A DNA stretch of 7,430 nt, taken from Chloroflexota bacterium. Its GTDB lineage: Bacteria; Chloroflexota; Dehalococcoidia; SM23-28-2; RBG-16-64-32. The stretch is taken from the NCBI GenBank assembly GCA_022561095.1, contig JADFRV010000110.1:1-7430 (forward strand), given 5' to 3'. Positions within the stretch are counted from its first letter, which is position 1; each line of letters starts with the position of its first letter. A program made the translations under genes and the position numbers. This document shows, piece by piece, positions 1-7,341 of the stretch. The notes below the pieces were generated by a model. It was not told where the DNA came from, searched no databases, and was given only the letters and a program-made list of their open reading frames with translations.

Positions 1-177
1 GCAGGCGGGGTGGGAAAGATGTGACGGGAGGTACGATAGGGGTTCCCCCTGGTGACTAGCCGCGAAAAGCCCGCGAGCGAGACGCCTCATAGAGACCATC
101 ATCATCGGGTCGGGAAGCTATATTCAGCTCGGTGTTAGGATCGCCTGATACCAAACAATTCCGGATCATACATACCA
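1..177. other. Region upstream of the permease, no gene seen
   Basis: No coding region with convincing composition was found on either strand. A short AGGGG/CCCCT inverted repeat with a 3-base loop lies at 38-50, but no T-run follows it. A TATATT at 119-124 could be a -10 box for the permease, but no matching -35 hexamer is visible at normal spacing. The permease promoter is probably here, but I cannot place it. Confidence 0.5.
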
Positions 178-2306
178 ATGGCCCTACGCAAATCCAGCCG
201 TCTGAAAAAAGAACTGCGCCTGTTGGACGTGTACGTGATCGCGACAGGTGCCATGTTGAGTTCCGGCTTCTTCCTGCTACCGGGTATTGCGGCAGCCGGC
301 ACCGGGCCGTCGGTCATCCTGGCTTACCTCTTGTCCGGTCTGCTCATCGTGCCCGCAATGCTGAGTCAGGCCGAACTGGCCACCGCCATGCCGCGGGCCG
401 GAGGCGCGTACTACTTCCTCGACAGAACGCTCGGGCCACTGATGGGAACAATAGGGGGAATGGGTACCTGGATCGCGCTGATTCTCAAGAGCGCGTTTGC
501 GTTGATAGGAATGGGCGCATATCTCGCGCTCGTCTTGGATGTACCGGTCAGGTCAAGCCGCTCGCAGTAACGCTCACGGCACTGTTCGCAATCCTCAACA
601 TTCTGGGCGCCAAGCAGTCCACCAGGTTGATTCGTGTTCTGGTGTTCGCGGTGCTCGCCATCCTGGGCTTTTTCATCCTTCATGGCGTGGTTGCCGTGGT
701 GTCGCAGGGTCTGGTTGAGACACATCGAACGCAGTTCACCCCGTTCTTTTCGCAGGGCGTGGACGGGCTGATCGGTACCGTGGGGCTCGTGTTCGTGTCC
801 TATGTCGGACTGACACAGGTCGCGAGTCTGGCGGAAGAGGTGGAACATCCTGATCGTAACATTCCTCTCGGGATGGTCCTCGCCTTGGCCACGGTAATCG
901 TCGTCTATGTCGTCGGTGTGTACATCATGGTGGCGGTACTCGGGACCGACGCGCTCGGCCAGAGCCTCACTCCCGTCGCCGATGCGGCGGGCAAGTTCGC
1001 TACGTGGCTGCCGGCAGGGGCCGGTGTCGTGCTCATCGTGGCGGCGGCGGTGGCGGCTTTCGCCTCAATGTCGAATACCGGAATCCTCGCCGCGTCGCGA
1101 TATCCGCTGGCCATGGCGCGCGACCATTTGCTCCCGGAGGGATTGGCAAAACTCGGCCGCTTCCGCACTCCCGTACATTCCACGATCATGACGGCCGTGC
1201 TGCTGATCGCTTTCATCCTAGTGCTGGATGTAGTCGAGGTGGCGAAACTCGCAAGCGCGCTGCAGTTGTTGTTGTTCGGCCTCATCAACATCGCCGTAAT
1301 CGTGATGCGCGAGAGTCACATAGAATCGTATGACCCCGGGTTCCGCTCGCCACTCTACCCCTGGGTGCAAGTGGCCGGCATCGCGTTTCCTCTGATTCTC
1401 GTTGCAGAGATGGGGTGGCTCGCTGCCTTGTTCTCCATCGGCATCGTCGCCGCCAGCATTGGTTGGTACAACTACTACGCCCGCGGCCGGTTGGTGCGCG
1501 ACGGTGCCATCTATCACGTGTTCGAACGATTGGGACGCCGCCGCTACGCGGGATTAGACCGTGAGCTGCGTGACATCATGAAGGAGAAGGGCGTCCGTGC
1601 CGAGGATCTCTTCGATCACGTGGTCGCGCGAGCCTTCGTTATCGATACCGAGGAAACGGCGGACCTGAGCCGCATCATTCACCAGGCGTCTGGCTTAATG
1701 GCCCAACGCGTCCCGGCGACGGCGGAGCAGATCGCCGAGGACATCAGCCGGGGTGTGAAGATGGGTGGGACGCCGGTATCCCACGGATCGGCGCTGCTGC
1801 ACGCCCGCTTGCCGGGTGTAGACGTTTCGGAGTTGGTGATCGTACGATGCAAGTCGGCGGTCGATCTCAGCGAGACCGGCGAGTATATGTCCCGCCAGGC
1901 TGGAGACGCTCCCATCCAGGCCGTGTTCGTGCTGGTGAGTGGCGAGAGCGACCCGGGACAGCACCTCCGGATCCTCGCGCAGCTGGCGGGTCGCATCGAA
2001 GACGAAGACTTCATGGATGAATGGCTGGCCTGTACTGACGAACAGCAACTCAAAGAGACGCTGCTCCGCGACGACCGGTTCATGTCTCTCGAACTCAAGA
2101 CGGAAACACCATCGGAGGCCCTCATCGGTTCCGCGCTGAAGGACCTGCGCATGCCGGAGGGAAGCTTGGTCGCGTTGATTCGACGGCGTGGTGAAACCTT
2201 GGTACCGCGAGGCAGCACCGTGCTGCACGAGTGGGATCGGCTTACCATTATCGGAGAGCCGCTCGGTTTGAAGGAACTCGCAGAGCGCTACGGGGGTCAT
2301 AGCTGA
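178..2306 (+). pseudogene. APC-family amino-acid permease fused to PTS EIIA-2 and RCK_C domains, frameshifted
   Basis: This is a membrane amino-acid permease of the APC superfamily with a large cytoplasmic tail. The N-terminal part (178-570) reads MALRKSSRLKKELRLLDVYV and carries the first three membrane helices. It then shifts frame and stops at TAA 568-570. The rest continues in another frame to TGA 2304-2306. Deleting one copy of the duplicated GGTCA at 546-555 joins DVPV directly to KPLAVTLT and gives 707 residues. In restored numbering, about 12 membrane helices span residues 16-435, with an APC motif (SLAEEVEHPDRNIPLG) near 215-230. A PTS EIIA type-2 domain covers about 475-620; His540 in GSALLHARLPG sits where the family's phosphorylated histidine lies. 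An RCK_C (TrkA-C) domain ends the protein at about 645-707. ATG 178 is chosen because TAG 136-138 lies upstream in frame; the ribosome site is weak. The transported substrate is unknown. As written, only a 130-residue, three-helix stub would be made. Confidence 0.85.
546..555 (+). repeat. 5-bp tandem duplication (GGTCA x2) causing the permease frameshift
   Basis: Bases 546-550 and 551-555 are identical GGTCA copies with no gap. With one copy, the codons run gta ccg gtc aag ccg ctc (V P V K P L), joining the two halves of the permease in the short loop between the third and fourth membrane helices. With both copies, the reading frame moves by five bases and stops after 130 residues. The pattern fits a slippage duplication or an assembly error rather than a programmed frameshift signal. 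Confidence 0.85.
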
Positions 2307-2340
2307 CAGGTCACCCCGTCAAGGACAGGCCGTGCAGGGA

Positions 2341-3741
2341 TCAGAAGTTGGGCTGCAGGATCCAGAGTCCCGTATTCATATCGGACAGGTAGAGGAGTCC
2401 GTTATGGAATTGGGGGGCCCAGTTTATCGAGGGGAACTGTGCCCCTGCGGCTTGGGCGTAGAGGAAGCCCGCGATCTCTCGCCCTTGTCGGTCGAGGGCT
2501 CCAAGAAGCTGGCCGCTCACGTCGAGGGCCCTGATGCCGTTGCTGTACCAGGATAGGTAAAGAATCTCGGCGGTCTCATCCATCCAGAAGTTGTGGGGTG
2601 TCGTGCCTGGAACTGCGAACGTGGCAACTTCCCGGGGATTCGAGATATCGCTGACGTCCACCACATGCATGATCCCGGGCGTGTTGAAGTCCTCCTCGCC
2701 GACAAACACGTACCCGCCCGCCGGCCAGTACCAGGCGTTGTGCGTCTGGCCTCCCTGGGTCGCCAGGCGACTGACCTCGACCGGGTTGGCAGGGGAGCCG
2801 CCGGCCATGCCGTTGCCGACGTCCAGAATGATCAAGCCGGCGTTCCAGTGTGACAGGAACGCGAGGCCGTCCCGCACGTAGACGTCGTGGAGGGAACTGG
2901 AGCCGCCGTAGAAGTCGGCGACGATAGTGGGATCAGCCGGATCGGCGACATTCAATATTCGAAGGCCTGCCTGGGAATTCGTCCCATTCACTGCCAGATA
3001 CACGTGGGTGCCGTCGATCCATGCGTTGTGGACACCGCTCTCCAAGGTAGTGGTGAAGTGGACGATCGGGGTCGGGGCCAGAGGATCGGTGAGGTCGAGC
3101 AGCGTGATTCCGTTGCCGCTGGCGGATCCCTCGTGTGTAATCACTCCAAGCGTGCCGTCTTCACTGACCTTGACGTCGTTGATCGTTCCCGCGTCCACCA
3201 TCAGAAAATCGACCAGCGCCGGTGCGCCCGGTACGCTGATATCCCAGGTGTTCAGGGTGTTGCCAATCAAGGTGCCGGCAGCCGTGGTGCGTTGGCCCCA
3301 CGTGCCGGTGTATGCCGCGTTGCCGTGCACCCACAAGTCGGACGTTATCCTGTCCAGCACCTCACCCTGTCCCACGATGGAAAAAGTTCCCGACAGGTTG
3401 CGCGCCGTGATGGTGACCTGCAGCGTATCGGCGTGGGTTCCGGCAGTTGCGATCACGAGCGGCGTCCCGCTGTATCCCACGAAGTGGCCTTCATCGGAGA
3501 CGAAGCCCCCGTTTTGCGGCTCCACCGACCAGATCATTTCCGCGTTCGCGACGACCACACCGAACGCACCTACCGCCTCGGCGGCGTATTGTGCTACGTC
3601 GCCCTGCCGCAGCGTGACTGGGTCGGCGGTGGTGAACCTCACACTGGCAACGCCGGAATCGTCTTCTAAACCTGTGGAATCACCGCAGGATTGGAGGAGG
3701 AGGAGCATCACCAGCGAGTGCCAGTGCCATCTATGTTTCAT
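2341..3741 (-). CDS. LVIVD-repeat beta-propeller lipoprotein with Big-like N-terminal domain
   Basis: A predicted exported lipoprotein of 466 residues. The signal peptide (MKHRWHWHSLVMLLLLQSC) has a basic start, a hydrophobic run and a lipobox LQSC, putting the lipidated cysteine at position 19. Residues 31-114 resemble a bacterial Ig-like (Big) domain. From about 120 to the end, seven LVIVD-type units recur, at about 164-180, 211-229, 259-277, 303-326, 358-375, 402-418 and 458-465, for example GLRILNVADPADPTIVADF. Between them comes a recurring H-N/D-x-W/Y motif (VHNAW, LHDVY, THNAW, PHNFW). This suggests a seven-bladed propeller at the cell surface or in the periplasm. No catalytic residues are evident; such proteins are often annotated only as LVIVD repeat proteins, and a binding role is inference. 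The gene converges on the permease with a 34-base gap in which I see no terminator hairpin. ATG 3741 is supported by AAGGA seven bases upstream. Confidence 0.85.
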   Translation of the reverse strand: MKHRWHWHSLVMLLLLQSCGDSTGLEDDSGVASVRFTTADPVTLRQGDVAQYAAEAVGAFGVVVANAEMIWSVEPQNGGFVSDEGHFVGYSGTPLVIATAGTHADTLQVTITARNLSGTFSIVGQGEVLDRITSDLWVHGNAAYTGTWGQRTTAAGTLIGNTLNTWDISVPGAPALVDFLMVDAGTINDVKVSEDGTLGVITHEGSASGNGITLLDLTDPLAPTPIVHFTTTLESGVHNAWIDGTHVYLAVNGTNSQAGLRILNVADPADPTIVADFYGGSSSLHDVYVRDGLAFLSHWNAGLIILDVGNGMAGGSPANPVEVSRLATQGGQTHNAWYWPAGGYVFVGEEDFNTPGIMHVVDVSDISNPREVATFAVPGTTPHNFWMDETAEILYLSWYSNGIRALDVSGQLLGALDRQGREIAGFLYAQAAGAQFPSINWAPQFHNGLLYLSDMNTGLWILQPNF

Positions 3742-4008
3742 TTATGTGTCCTTGGGTTGCATCGGCTGTTTCACCATCGTAAAACACCCGTTCGATACGG
3801 GGGTTCCCAATGTAGCGCGCGGGATGGTGTGGCGGTGTGACCGGCATCCCGAACGAAAAAACCTCTGCAGGAAACCCAGCAGCGGGCTGCGATCCGTGTT
3901 CAACGCCGGCTGTCGATCCACCGCCGTAGGGCGCGGCAGCGGCGCGAAGATCAACCAGCCGAACGGCCACCGCTGGAAGAAGGCGTGTGGAGTAGCGCTA
4001 CAGCTTGG
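3731..4008 (-). pseudogene. Possible 3' remnant of an unidentified gene upstream of the lipoprotein
   Basis: The gap between the aminotransferase stop and the lipoprotein start shows a coding-like pattern on the minus strand. One frame is open from 4008 to TAA 3742-3744, and its upstream part uses mostly G/C third positions (FFQRWPFGWLIFAPLPR). A second frame gives a more natural-looking tail (MPVTPPHHPARYIGNPRIER) and ends at TAG 3731-3733, overlapping the lipoprotein start by 11 bases. The two frames would join if the run of six T (plus-strand A, 3856-3861) were seven, giving LGFLQRFFSFGMPVTPP. No ATG or ribosome site begins this reading frame, so the N-terminal part would be missing. I do not recognise the family. 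It could be a gene cut off at a contig or transfer junction, or simply non-coding DNA with a chance open frame. Confidence 0.3.
3749..3753 (-). promoter_or_regulatory. Ribosome binding site of the LVIVD lipoprotein
   Basis: AAGGA on the minus strand, seven bases before ATG 3741. It supports this start, which also places the signal peptide exactly at the N-terminus. The site lies inside the tail of the possible upstream gene remnant, as is common in tightly packed operons. Confidence 0.6.
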
Positions 4009-5179
4009 CTACGAAGCGGCGCATGCGCTCCAGCGCCTCCTCGATGAGGGCGTGGGGAGTGGCGTAGCAGGCGCGGACGTGGCCGCGCCCGCAGTCGCCG
4101 AAGGTGGAGCCGGGGATCACGGCCACCTTCTCCTCCATCAATAGCCGCTCTGCGAACTCGATGTCGTCGAGGCCGGTCGAGCGCACGGAGGGGAAAGCGT
4201 AGAACGCGCCGTGAGGGTCGAAGCAGGTGAGGCCTATATCGTTCAGTCCGTCGACGATGAGGCGGCGTCGAGAGTCGAACTCTTCCACCATGCGCTGGGT
4301 CTCCTCCTCGCCGTTGCGGATCGCTTCCAATGCGGCGTATTGGGAGGGGGTGGGGGCGGACATGATGATGTGCTGGTGGATCTTCATCATCGCCTCCAGG
4401 AGGTCAGCGGGGGCGCAGGTCCAGCCCACCCGCCAGCCGGTCATGGCGTAAGCCTTGGAGAAGCCTCCCAGGAGGATGGTGCGCTCCCGCATGCCGGGGA
4501 GGGAGGGGAAGCAGGTGTGAGGCATGCCGTAGGAGAGGCGGTCATATATCTCGTCGGAGATGACGATGAGATCGCGCTTGGCGGCCAGGTCAGCGATCTC
4601 TGCCAGGCCTTCGCGGGTCATCTGGGCGCCGGTGGGGTTGGAGGGGTAGCCAAGGAGGATGGCCTTGGTACGATCCGTGAGGTGGGCCTCCAAGTCCTGG
4701 GCGCTGACGCGGAATTCGGTCTCCATGCCGGTGGCGACAGGTACGAAGACGCCGCCGGCGAGCTGGCAGACCGGGAGGTAGGCTACGTAGTAGGGATCGG
4801 GCGATAGGAGCTCGTCGCCGGGGTTGAGGACGGCCAGGAGGGCCAGCATCAACCCCTCAGAGACGCCGACTGTGATGAGGATCTCGTTGCGAGGGTCGTA
4901 ACGGACACCGTATAGGCGTTCCAGGTGATCCGACACCGCCTCGCGTAGCTCCGGCAGGCCGTAGTTGGACGTGTAGTGTGTCTCGCCCTGGGAGACGGCG
5001 CGGAAGGCGGCCTGGGAGAAGCGCTCAGGGGTGATGAAGTCCGGCTCGCCCACGCCCAGGGAGATAACGCCGTCCATGTTGGCGATGAGTTCGAAGAAGC
5101 GGCGGATGCCGGAGGCGGGGAGGGTGCGAACCCTATCAGAGATAAACCCAGGCTTAATGGTATAGGAGCTTTCGGTCAC
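3998..5179 (-). CDS. PLP-dependent class I/II aminotransferase
   Basis: A 393-residue fold-type I aminotransferase, the usual length for the AspC/PatB-like group, transferring an amino group between an amino acid and a 2-oxo acid in the cytoplasm. Visible signatures, in order, are LGVGEPDF (41-48), YPSNPTG with Asn181, ISDEIYDR with Asp209 and Tyr212, the PLP-binding lysine Lys242 in SKAYAMTGWRVGW, and the carboxylate-binding arginine Arg369 in HVRACYA. The protein looks complete at both ends. Substrate preference (aspartate, aromatic or other) cannot be read from sequence, so no gene symbol is given. The start is GTG 5179, overlapping the preceding gene's TGA by four bases (GTGA), with GGAGG ten bases upstream; the next methionine (position 35) would remove conserved sequence. 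It is the last gene of the operon beginning at gatC. The link with GatCA may be loose, through Asp/Glu metabolism. Confidence 0.93.
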   Translation of the reverse strand: MTESSYTIKPGFISDRVRTLPASGIRRFFELIANMDGVISLGVGEPDFITPERFSQAAFRAVSQGETHYTSNYGLPELREAVSDHLERLYGVRYDPRNEILITVGVSEGLMLALLAVLNPGDELLSPDPYYVAYLPVCQLAGGVFVPVATGMETEFRVSAQDLEAHLTDRTKAILLGYPSNPTGAQMTREGLAEIADLAAKRDLIVISDEIYDRLSYGMPHTCFPSLPGMRERTILLGGFSKAYAMTGWRVGWTCAPADLLEAMMKIHQHIIMSAPTPSQYAALEAIRNGEEETQRMVEEFDSRRRLIVDGLNDIGLTCFDPHGAFYAFPSVRSTGLDDIEFAERLLMEEKVAVIPGSTFGDCGRGHVRACYATPHALIEEALERMRRFVAKL

Positions 5180-5448
5180 TTCGCGGTCGCCTCCGGGGGG
5201 TGGGACAGGACAGGTTCGACGCTCCAGGCGTCGTTTGCGTAATCGTAGCAGAGGCTTAGCCTAGTGTCATCCTGGTGGCCCTCAGTGGACGCCAGCCGAA
5301 CGGTGAAGCAACGGCGGTCCGGGTGCTGCTCTTGGTGCTCCACCTCGGCGACGGTGCGCCAGCGGCTGCGCCAGAGCACCCGCAGGGGGCGTTCGGGGTA
5401 GCGGACGCCAGCGTAGGCCTCGACTATGAGAGACGGCCTTCGTGACAT
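5176..5448 (-). CDS. Small conserved-looking protein of unknown function (90 aa)
   Basis: A 90-residue soluble protein starting MSRRPSLIVEAYAGVRYPER and ending SHPPEATAK, with no signal peptide or membrane segment. Its pattern (basic, Trp-rich start LRVLWRSRWRTVAEV, then CFTVRLASTEG, then LSLCYDYANDAWSVEPVL) suggests a compact mostly beta protein. It loosely recalls short DUF6504-like proteins in which a W-R-W stretch precedes an 'EV' strand and a final 'YD...W.V' strand, but I am not sure of that match. The start is ATG 5448, eight bases after the gatA stop; the frame is open further upstream, but only as an antiphase reading of gatA. No clear ribosome site precedes it, so it is probably translated by coupling from gatA. 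Its stop overlaps the aminotransferase GTG. The tight fit between two housekeeping genes argues that it is real. Confidence 0.75.
   Translation of the reverse strand: MSRRPSLIVEAYAGVRYPERPLRVLWRSRWRTVAEVEHQEQHPDRRCFTVRLASTEGHQDDTRLSLCYDYANDAWSVEPVLSHPPEATAK
5190..5194 (-). promoter_or_regulatory. Ribosome binding site of the aminotransferase
   Basis: GGAGG on the minus strand, ten bases before GTG 5179. It supports a GTG start within the GTGA overlap, so the aminotransferase is probably translated both by its own initiation and by coupling to the upstream 90-residue gene. Confidence 0.6.
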
Positions 5449-5456
5449 AACAACAC

Positions 5457-6935
5457 TTAGTACAGCTCCGGGTGCTGCTTGTGCCAGTCGCTGGCCTGCT
5501 CGTAGGCGTAGGCGGCGCGGAACAGGGAGGGCTCGTCGAACGGCTTGGCGATGATCTGGAGGCCGATGGGGAGCCGGGAGCCGTTGTCGCCCCGGCTGAA
5601 GCCGCAGGGGACGGAGATGCCTGGCAGGCCGGCGATGTTGACGGGTATGGTTAAGACGTCGCTGAGGTACATCTGGAGCGGGTCGTCCGTCTTCTCGCCC
5701 AGCCGGAAGGCGGTTGTGGGCGAGACCGGCGCCACCAGGACGTCGTGGTCCTGGAAGGCGGCGTCGAACTCGCGGCGGATGAGGGTGCGCACCTTCTGAG
5801 CCTTCAGGTAGTAGGCGTCGTAATAGCCGGCGGAGAGGGCGTAAGTGCCCAGCATGATGCGCCGCTTCACCTCGTCCCCGAAGCCGAACTCGCGGGTCTT
5901 CTCCATGTTCTCCCACATGCTCTTGCCGTCAGGGTAGGAGTAGCCGTACTTAACGCCGTCGTAGCGGGCGAGGTTGGCCGAGGCTTCGGAGGGGGCGATG
6001 ATGTAGTAGACGGCCAGGGCGTGGTCGGTGGAGGGGAGGGAGACCTCCCAGTCGACCTCAGCGCCCAGGCCGGCCATCTGGTCGATGGCGGCCCGGACGG
6101 CCTGGCGGACGTGCTCGTCCATCCCTTCCACGAAGTACTCCTTGGGTACGCCGATGCGCATCCCCTTCAGGTCGGGCGCCAGCGCCTCGATGACGGTGGG
6201 GACGTCCAGGGGAGCGGAGGTGGAGTCGCGCTCGTCGTGCCCGGCGACCGCCTGGAAGACGAGGGCGGCGTCGCGCACGGAGCGGGTGAGGGGGCCGATC
6301 TGATCCAGAGAGGAGCCGAAGGCGATGAGGCCGTAGCGGGAGACGCGGCCGTAGGTGGGCTTGAAGCCGACGATGCCGGAGTGGGAGGCGGGCTGACGGA
6401 TGGAGCCGCCGGTATCGGAGCCGAGGGCGTAGAACGCCATGCCGGCGGACACGGCGGCGGCCGGGCCGGAGGAGGAGCCGCCGGGGACGCGCTCCTTGTC
6501 CCAGGGGTTGCGTGTGGGCCCGAAGGCTGAGTTCTCGCCGGAGGAGCCCATAGCGAACTCGTCCATGTTGGCCTTCCCCAGCATCACGCATCCGGCTTCC
6601 TTCAGCCGTTGGACGGCGAAGGCGTCGTAGGGGGGTATGAAGCTCTCCAGGATGCGGGAGCCGCAGGTGGTGCGGACCCCCTTGGTGCAGAGCACGTCCT
6701 TGATGGCGGCGGGTATGCCGGTGAGGGGGCCTGCATCGCCGCGGGCGATGCGCTCGTCGGCCGCCTCGGCCTGTGCCACCGCCTCTTCCTCGGTGAGGGT
6801 GAGGAAGGCGTGGAGGGAGTCGTCGAGGGCGCGTACCCGATCGAAGGCGGAGCGGGTAAGCTCTACGGACGACACCTCACGCCGGGCGAGGAGGTCTGCG
6901 GCCTCGTGGGCGGCGAGGTAGTGAAGGGAGTCCAT
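5457..6935 (-). CDS. gatA: Aspartyl/glutamyl-tRNA amidotransferase subunit A
   Basis: GatA is the glutaminase subunit of GatCAB. It releases ammonia from glutamine, which GatB uses to amidate Glu-tRNA(Gln) and/or Asp-tRNA(Asn) in the cytoplasm. The 492-residue length is normal. The amidase-signature catalytic set is complete, with spacing matching the known GatA triad: Lys79 in AAIKDVLC, cis-Ser154 in PGGSSSGPAAA and nucleophile Ser178 in GSDTGGSIRQPA. Further family landmarks are GKANMDEFAMGSS (120-132), FKPTYGRVSRYGL (191-203), GDEVKRRIMLGTY (353-365) and the C-terminal PVNIAGLPGISVP (431-443). ATG 6935 is fixed as the earliest start because TAA (6938-6936) is the codon just before it. No strong ribosome site is visible upstream. 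It follows gatC with a 77-base gap and precedes the 90-residue gene by eight bases. gatB is not present in this window. Confidence 0.97.
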   Translation of the reverse strand: MDSLHYLAAHEAADLLARREVSSVELTRSAFDRVRALDDSLHAFLTLTEEEAVAQAEAADERIARGDAGPLTGIPAAIKDVLCTKGVRTTCGSRILESFIPPYDAFAVQRLKEAGCVMLGKANMDEFAMGSSGENSAFGPTRNPWDKERVPGGSSSGPAAAVSAGMAFYALGSDTGGSIRQPASHSGIVGFKPTYGRVSRYGLIAFGSSLDQIGPLTRSVRDAALVFQAVAGHDERDSTSAPLDVPTVIEALAPDLKGMRIGVPKEYFVEGMDEHVRQAVRAAIDQMAGLGAEVDWEVSLPSTDHALAVYYIIAPSEASANLARYDGVKYGYSYPDGKSMWENMEKTREFGFGDEVKRRIMLGTYALSAGYYDAYYLKAQKVRTLIRREFDAAFQDHDVLVAPVSPTTAFRLGEKTDDPLQMYLSDVLTIPVNIAGLPGISVPCGFSRGDNGSRLPIGLQIIAKPFDEPSLFRAAYAYEQASDWHKQHPELY

Positions 6936-7012
6936 TTAGCTATGCCCGCACAGTGAAGTGCGCGGCTCGGTGTAGGGTGTTCATCACGCCTCGGACATCT
7001 GGTCCCCGCATC
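6936..7012 (-). other. gatC-gatA intergenic spacer
   Basis: This 77-base spacer is longer than the other gaps in the operon. It holds a weak 5-bp hairpin (CGCAC/GTGCG, about 6947-6962) and a 23-codon open frame on the minus strand (ATG 7011 to TAG 6940, MRGPDVRGVMNTLHRAAHFT...) without a ribosome site. I would not call the frame a gene. No terminator or internal promoter is evident, so gatC and gatA are probably co-transcribed. Confidence 0.4.
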
Positions 7013-7300
7013 TCATTCCAGGACGGCACGGACGCGGAACAGGTCATCCTCGCGCTGGGGGGCGTTGGCCAGCACCTCCTCCTTGTCGATGGAGGGGTGG
7101 GGCTCGTCGTCCCGCATGACGTTGTGCATGGCGAGTGTGTGGGCGGTGGGCGGGACGTTCTCCGTGTCCACCTCCTGAAGGCGCTCGAAGTAGTCGAGTA
7201 TCTGCGAGAGCTGGTTCTGAAAGCGCGACACCTCGTCGTCGCTGAGGCCGACGCGGGCGAGCCTGGCGTTATAACGTACTTCTTCCGGAGTGAGGGGCAA
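7013..7300 (-). CDS. gatC: Aspartyl/glutamyl-tRNA amidotransferase subunit C
   Basis: GatC is the small stabilising subunit that wraps the GatA-GatB interface in GatCAB. The 95-residue length is typical. Family features visible are the N-terminal LTPEEVRYNARLARVGLSDD helix, the helical QLSQILDYFERLQEVDTENV stretch, PTAHTLAMHNVMRDDEP and the C-terminal ANAPQREDDLFRVRAVLE. The start is TTG 7300, supported by a perfect AGGAGG seven bases upstream and by the conserved beginning of the protein. It is the first gene of the operon, 35 to 40 bases downstream of the proposed transcription start. Sequence style resembles Chloroflexota GatC from memory. Confidence 0.96.
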   Translation of the reverse strand: MPLTPEEVRYNARLARVGLSDDEVSRFQNQLSQILDYFERLQEVDTENVPPTAHTLAMHNVMRDDEPHPSIDKEEVLANAPQREDDLFRVRAVLE

Positions 7301-7307
7301 GAAGATC

Positions 7308-7313
7308 CCTCCT
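7308..7313 (-). promoter_or_regulatory. Perfect Shine-Dalgarno sequence deciding the TTG start of gatC
   Basis: AGGAGG on the minus strand, seven bases before the TTG at 7300. Because gatC has no ATG at its conserved N-terminus, this site is what makes the rare TTG start convincing. Confidence 0.85.
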
Positions 7314-7341
7314 GCGGTGCATATGGGACAGGTTGGAAACC

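Noticed and set aside
38..50. AGGGG/CCCCT hairpin as a terminator
   Set aside because: The stem is only five base pairs and no T-run follows on either strand.
132..554. GTG start at 132 for a 724-residue permease reading frame
   Set aside because: The first ~140 codons of that frame give a low-complexity Arg-rich translation, while the other frame from 178 gives clean permease helices. The frame only becomes real after the GGTCA duplication.
540..570. Programmed ribosomal frameshift in the permease
   Set aside because: There is no slippery heptamer or following pseudoknot, and an exact 5-bp duplication explains the shift fully.
2887..4144. Long plus-strand open frames opposite the lipoprotein and its upstream gap
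   Set aside because: They are antisense readings of a well-supported lipoprotein gene, with no recognisable domains or ribosome sites.
5449..5916. Upstream extension of the 90-residue gene to a 246-residue protein
   Set aside because: The extra part is an out-of-frame, Arg/Pro-rich reading of gatA. The ATG right after the gatA stop is the sensible start.
5745..6591. Long open frames on both strands inside gatA
   Set aside because: They are Gly/Val-rich or Arg/Pro-rich readings caused by the high GC of gatA; gatA itself has a complete catalytic set.
6940..7011. 23-codon leader peptide before gatA
   Set aside because: It has no ribosome site, no run of regulatory codons and no attenuator-like hairpin pair.
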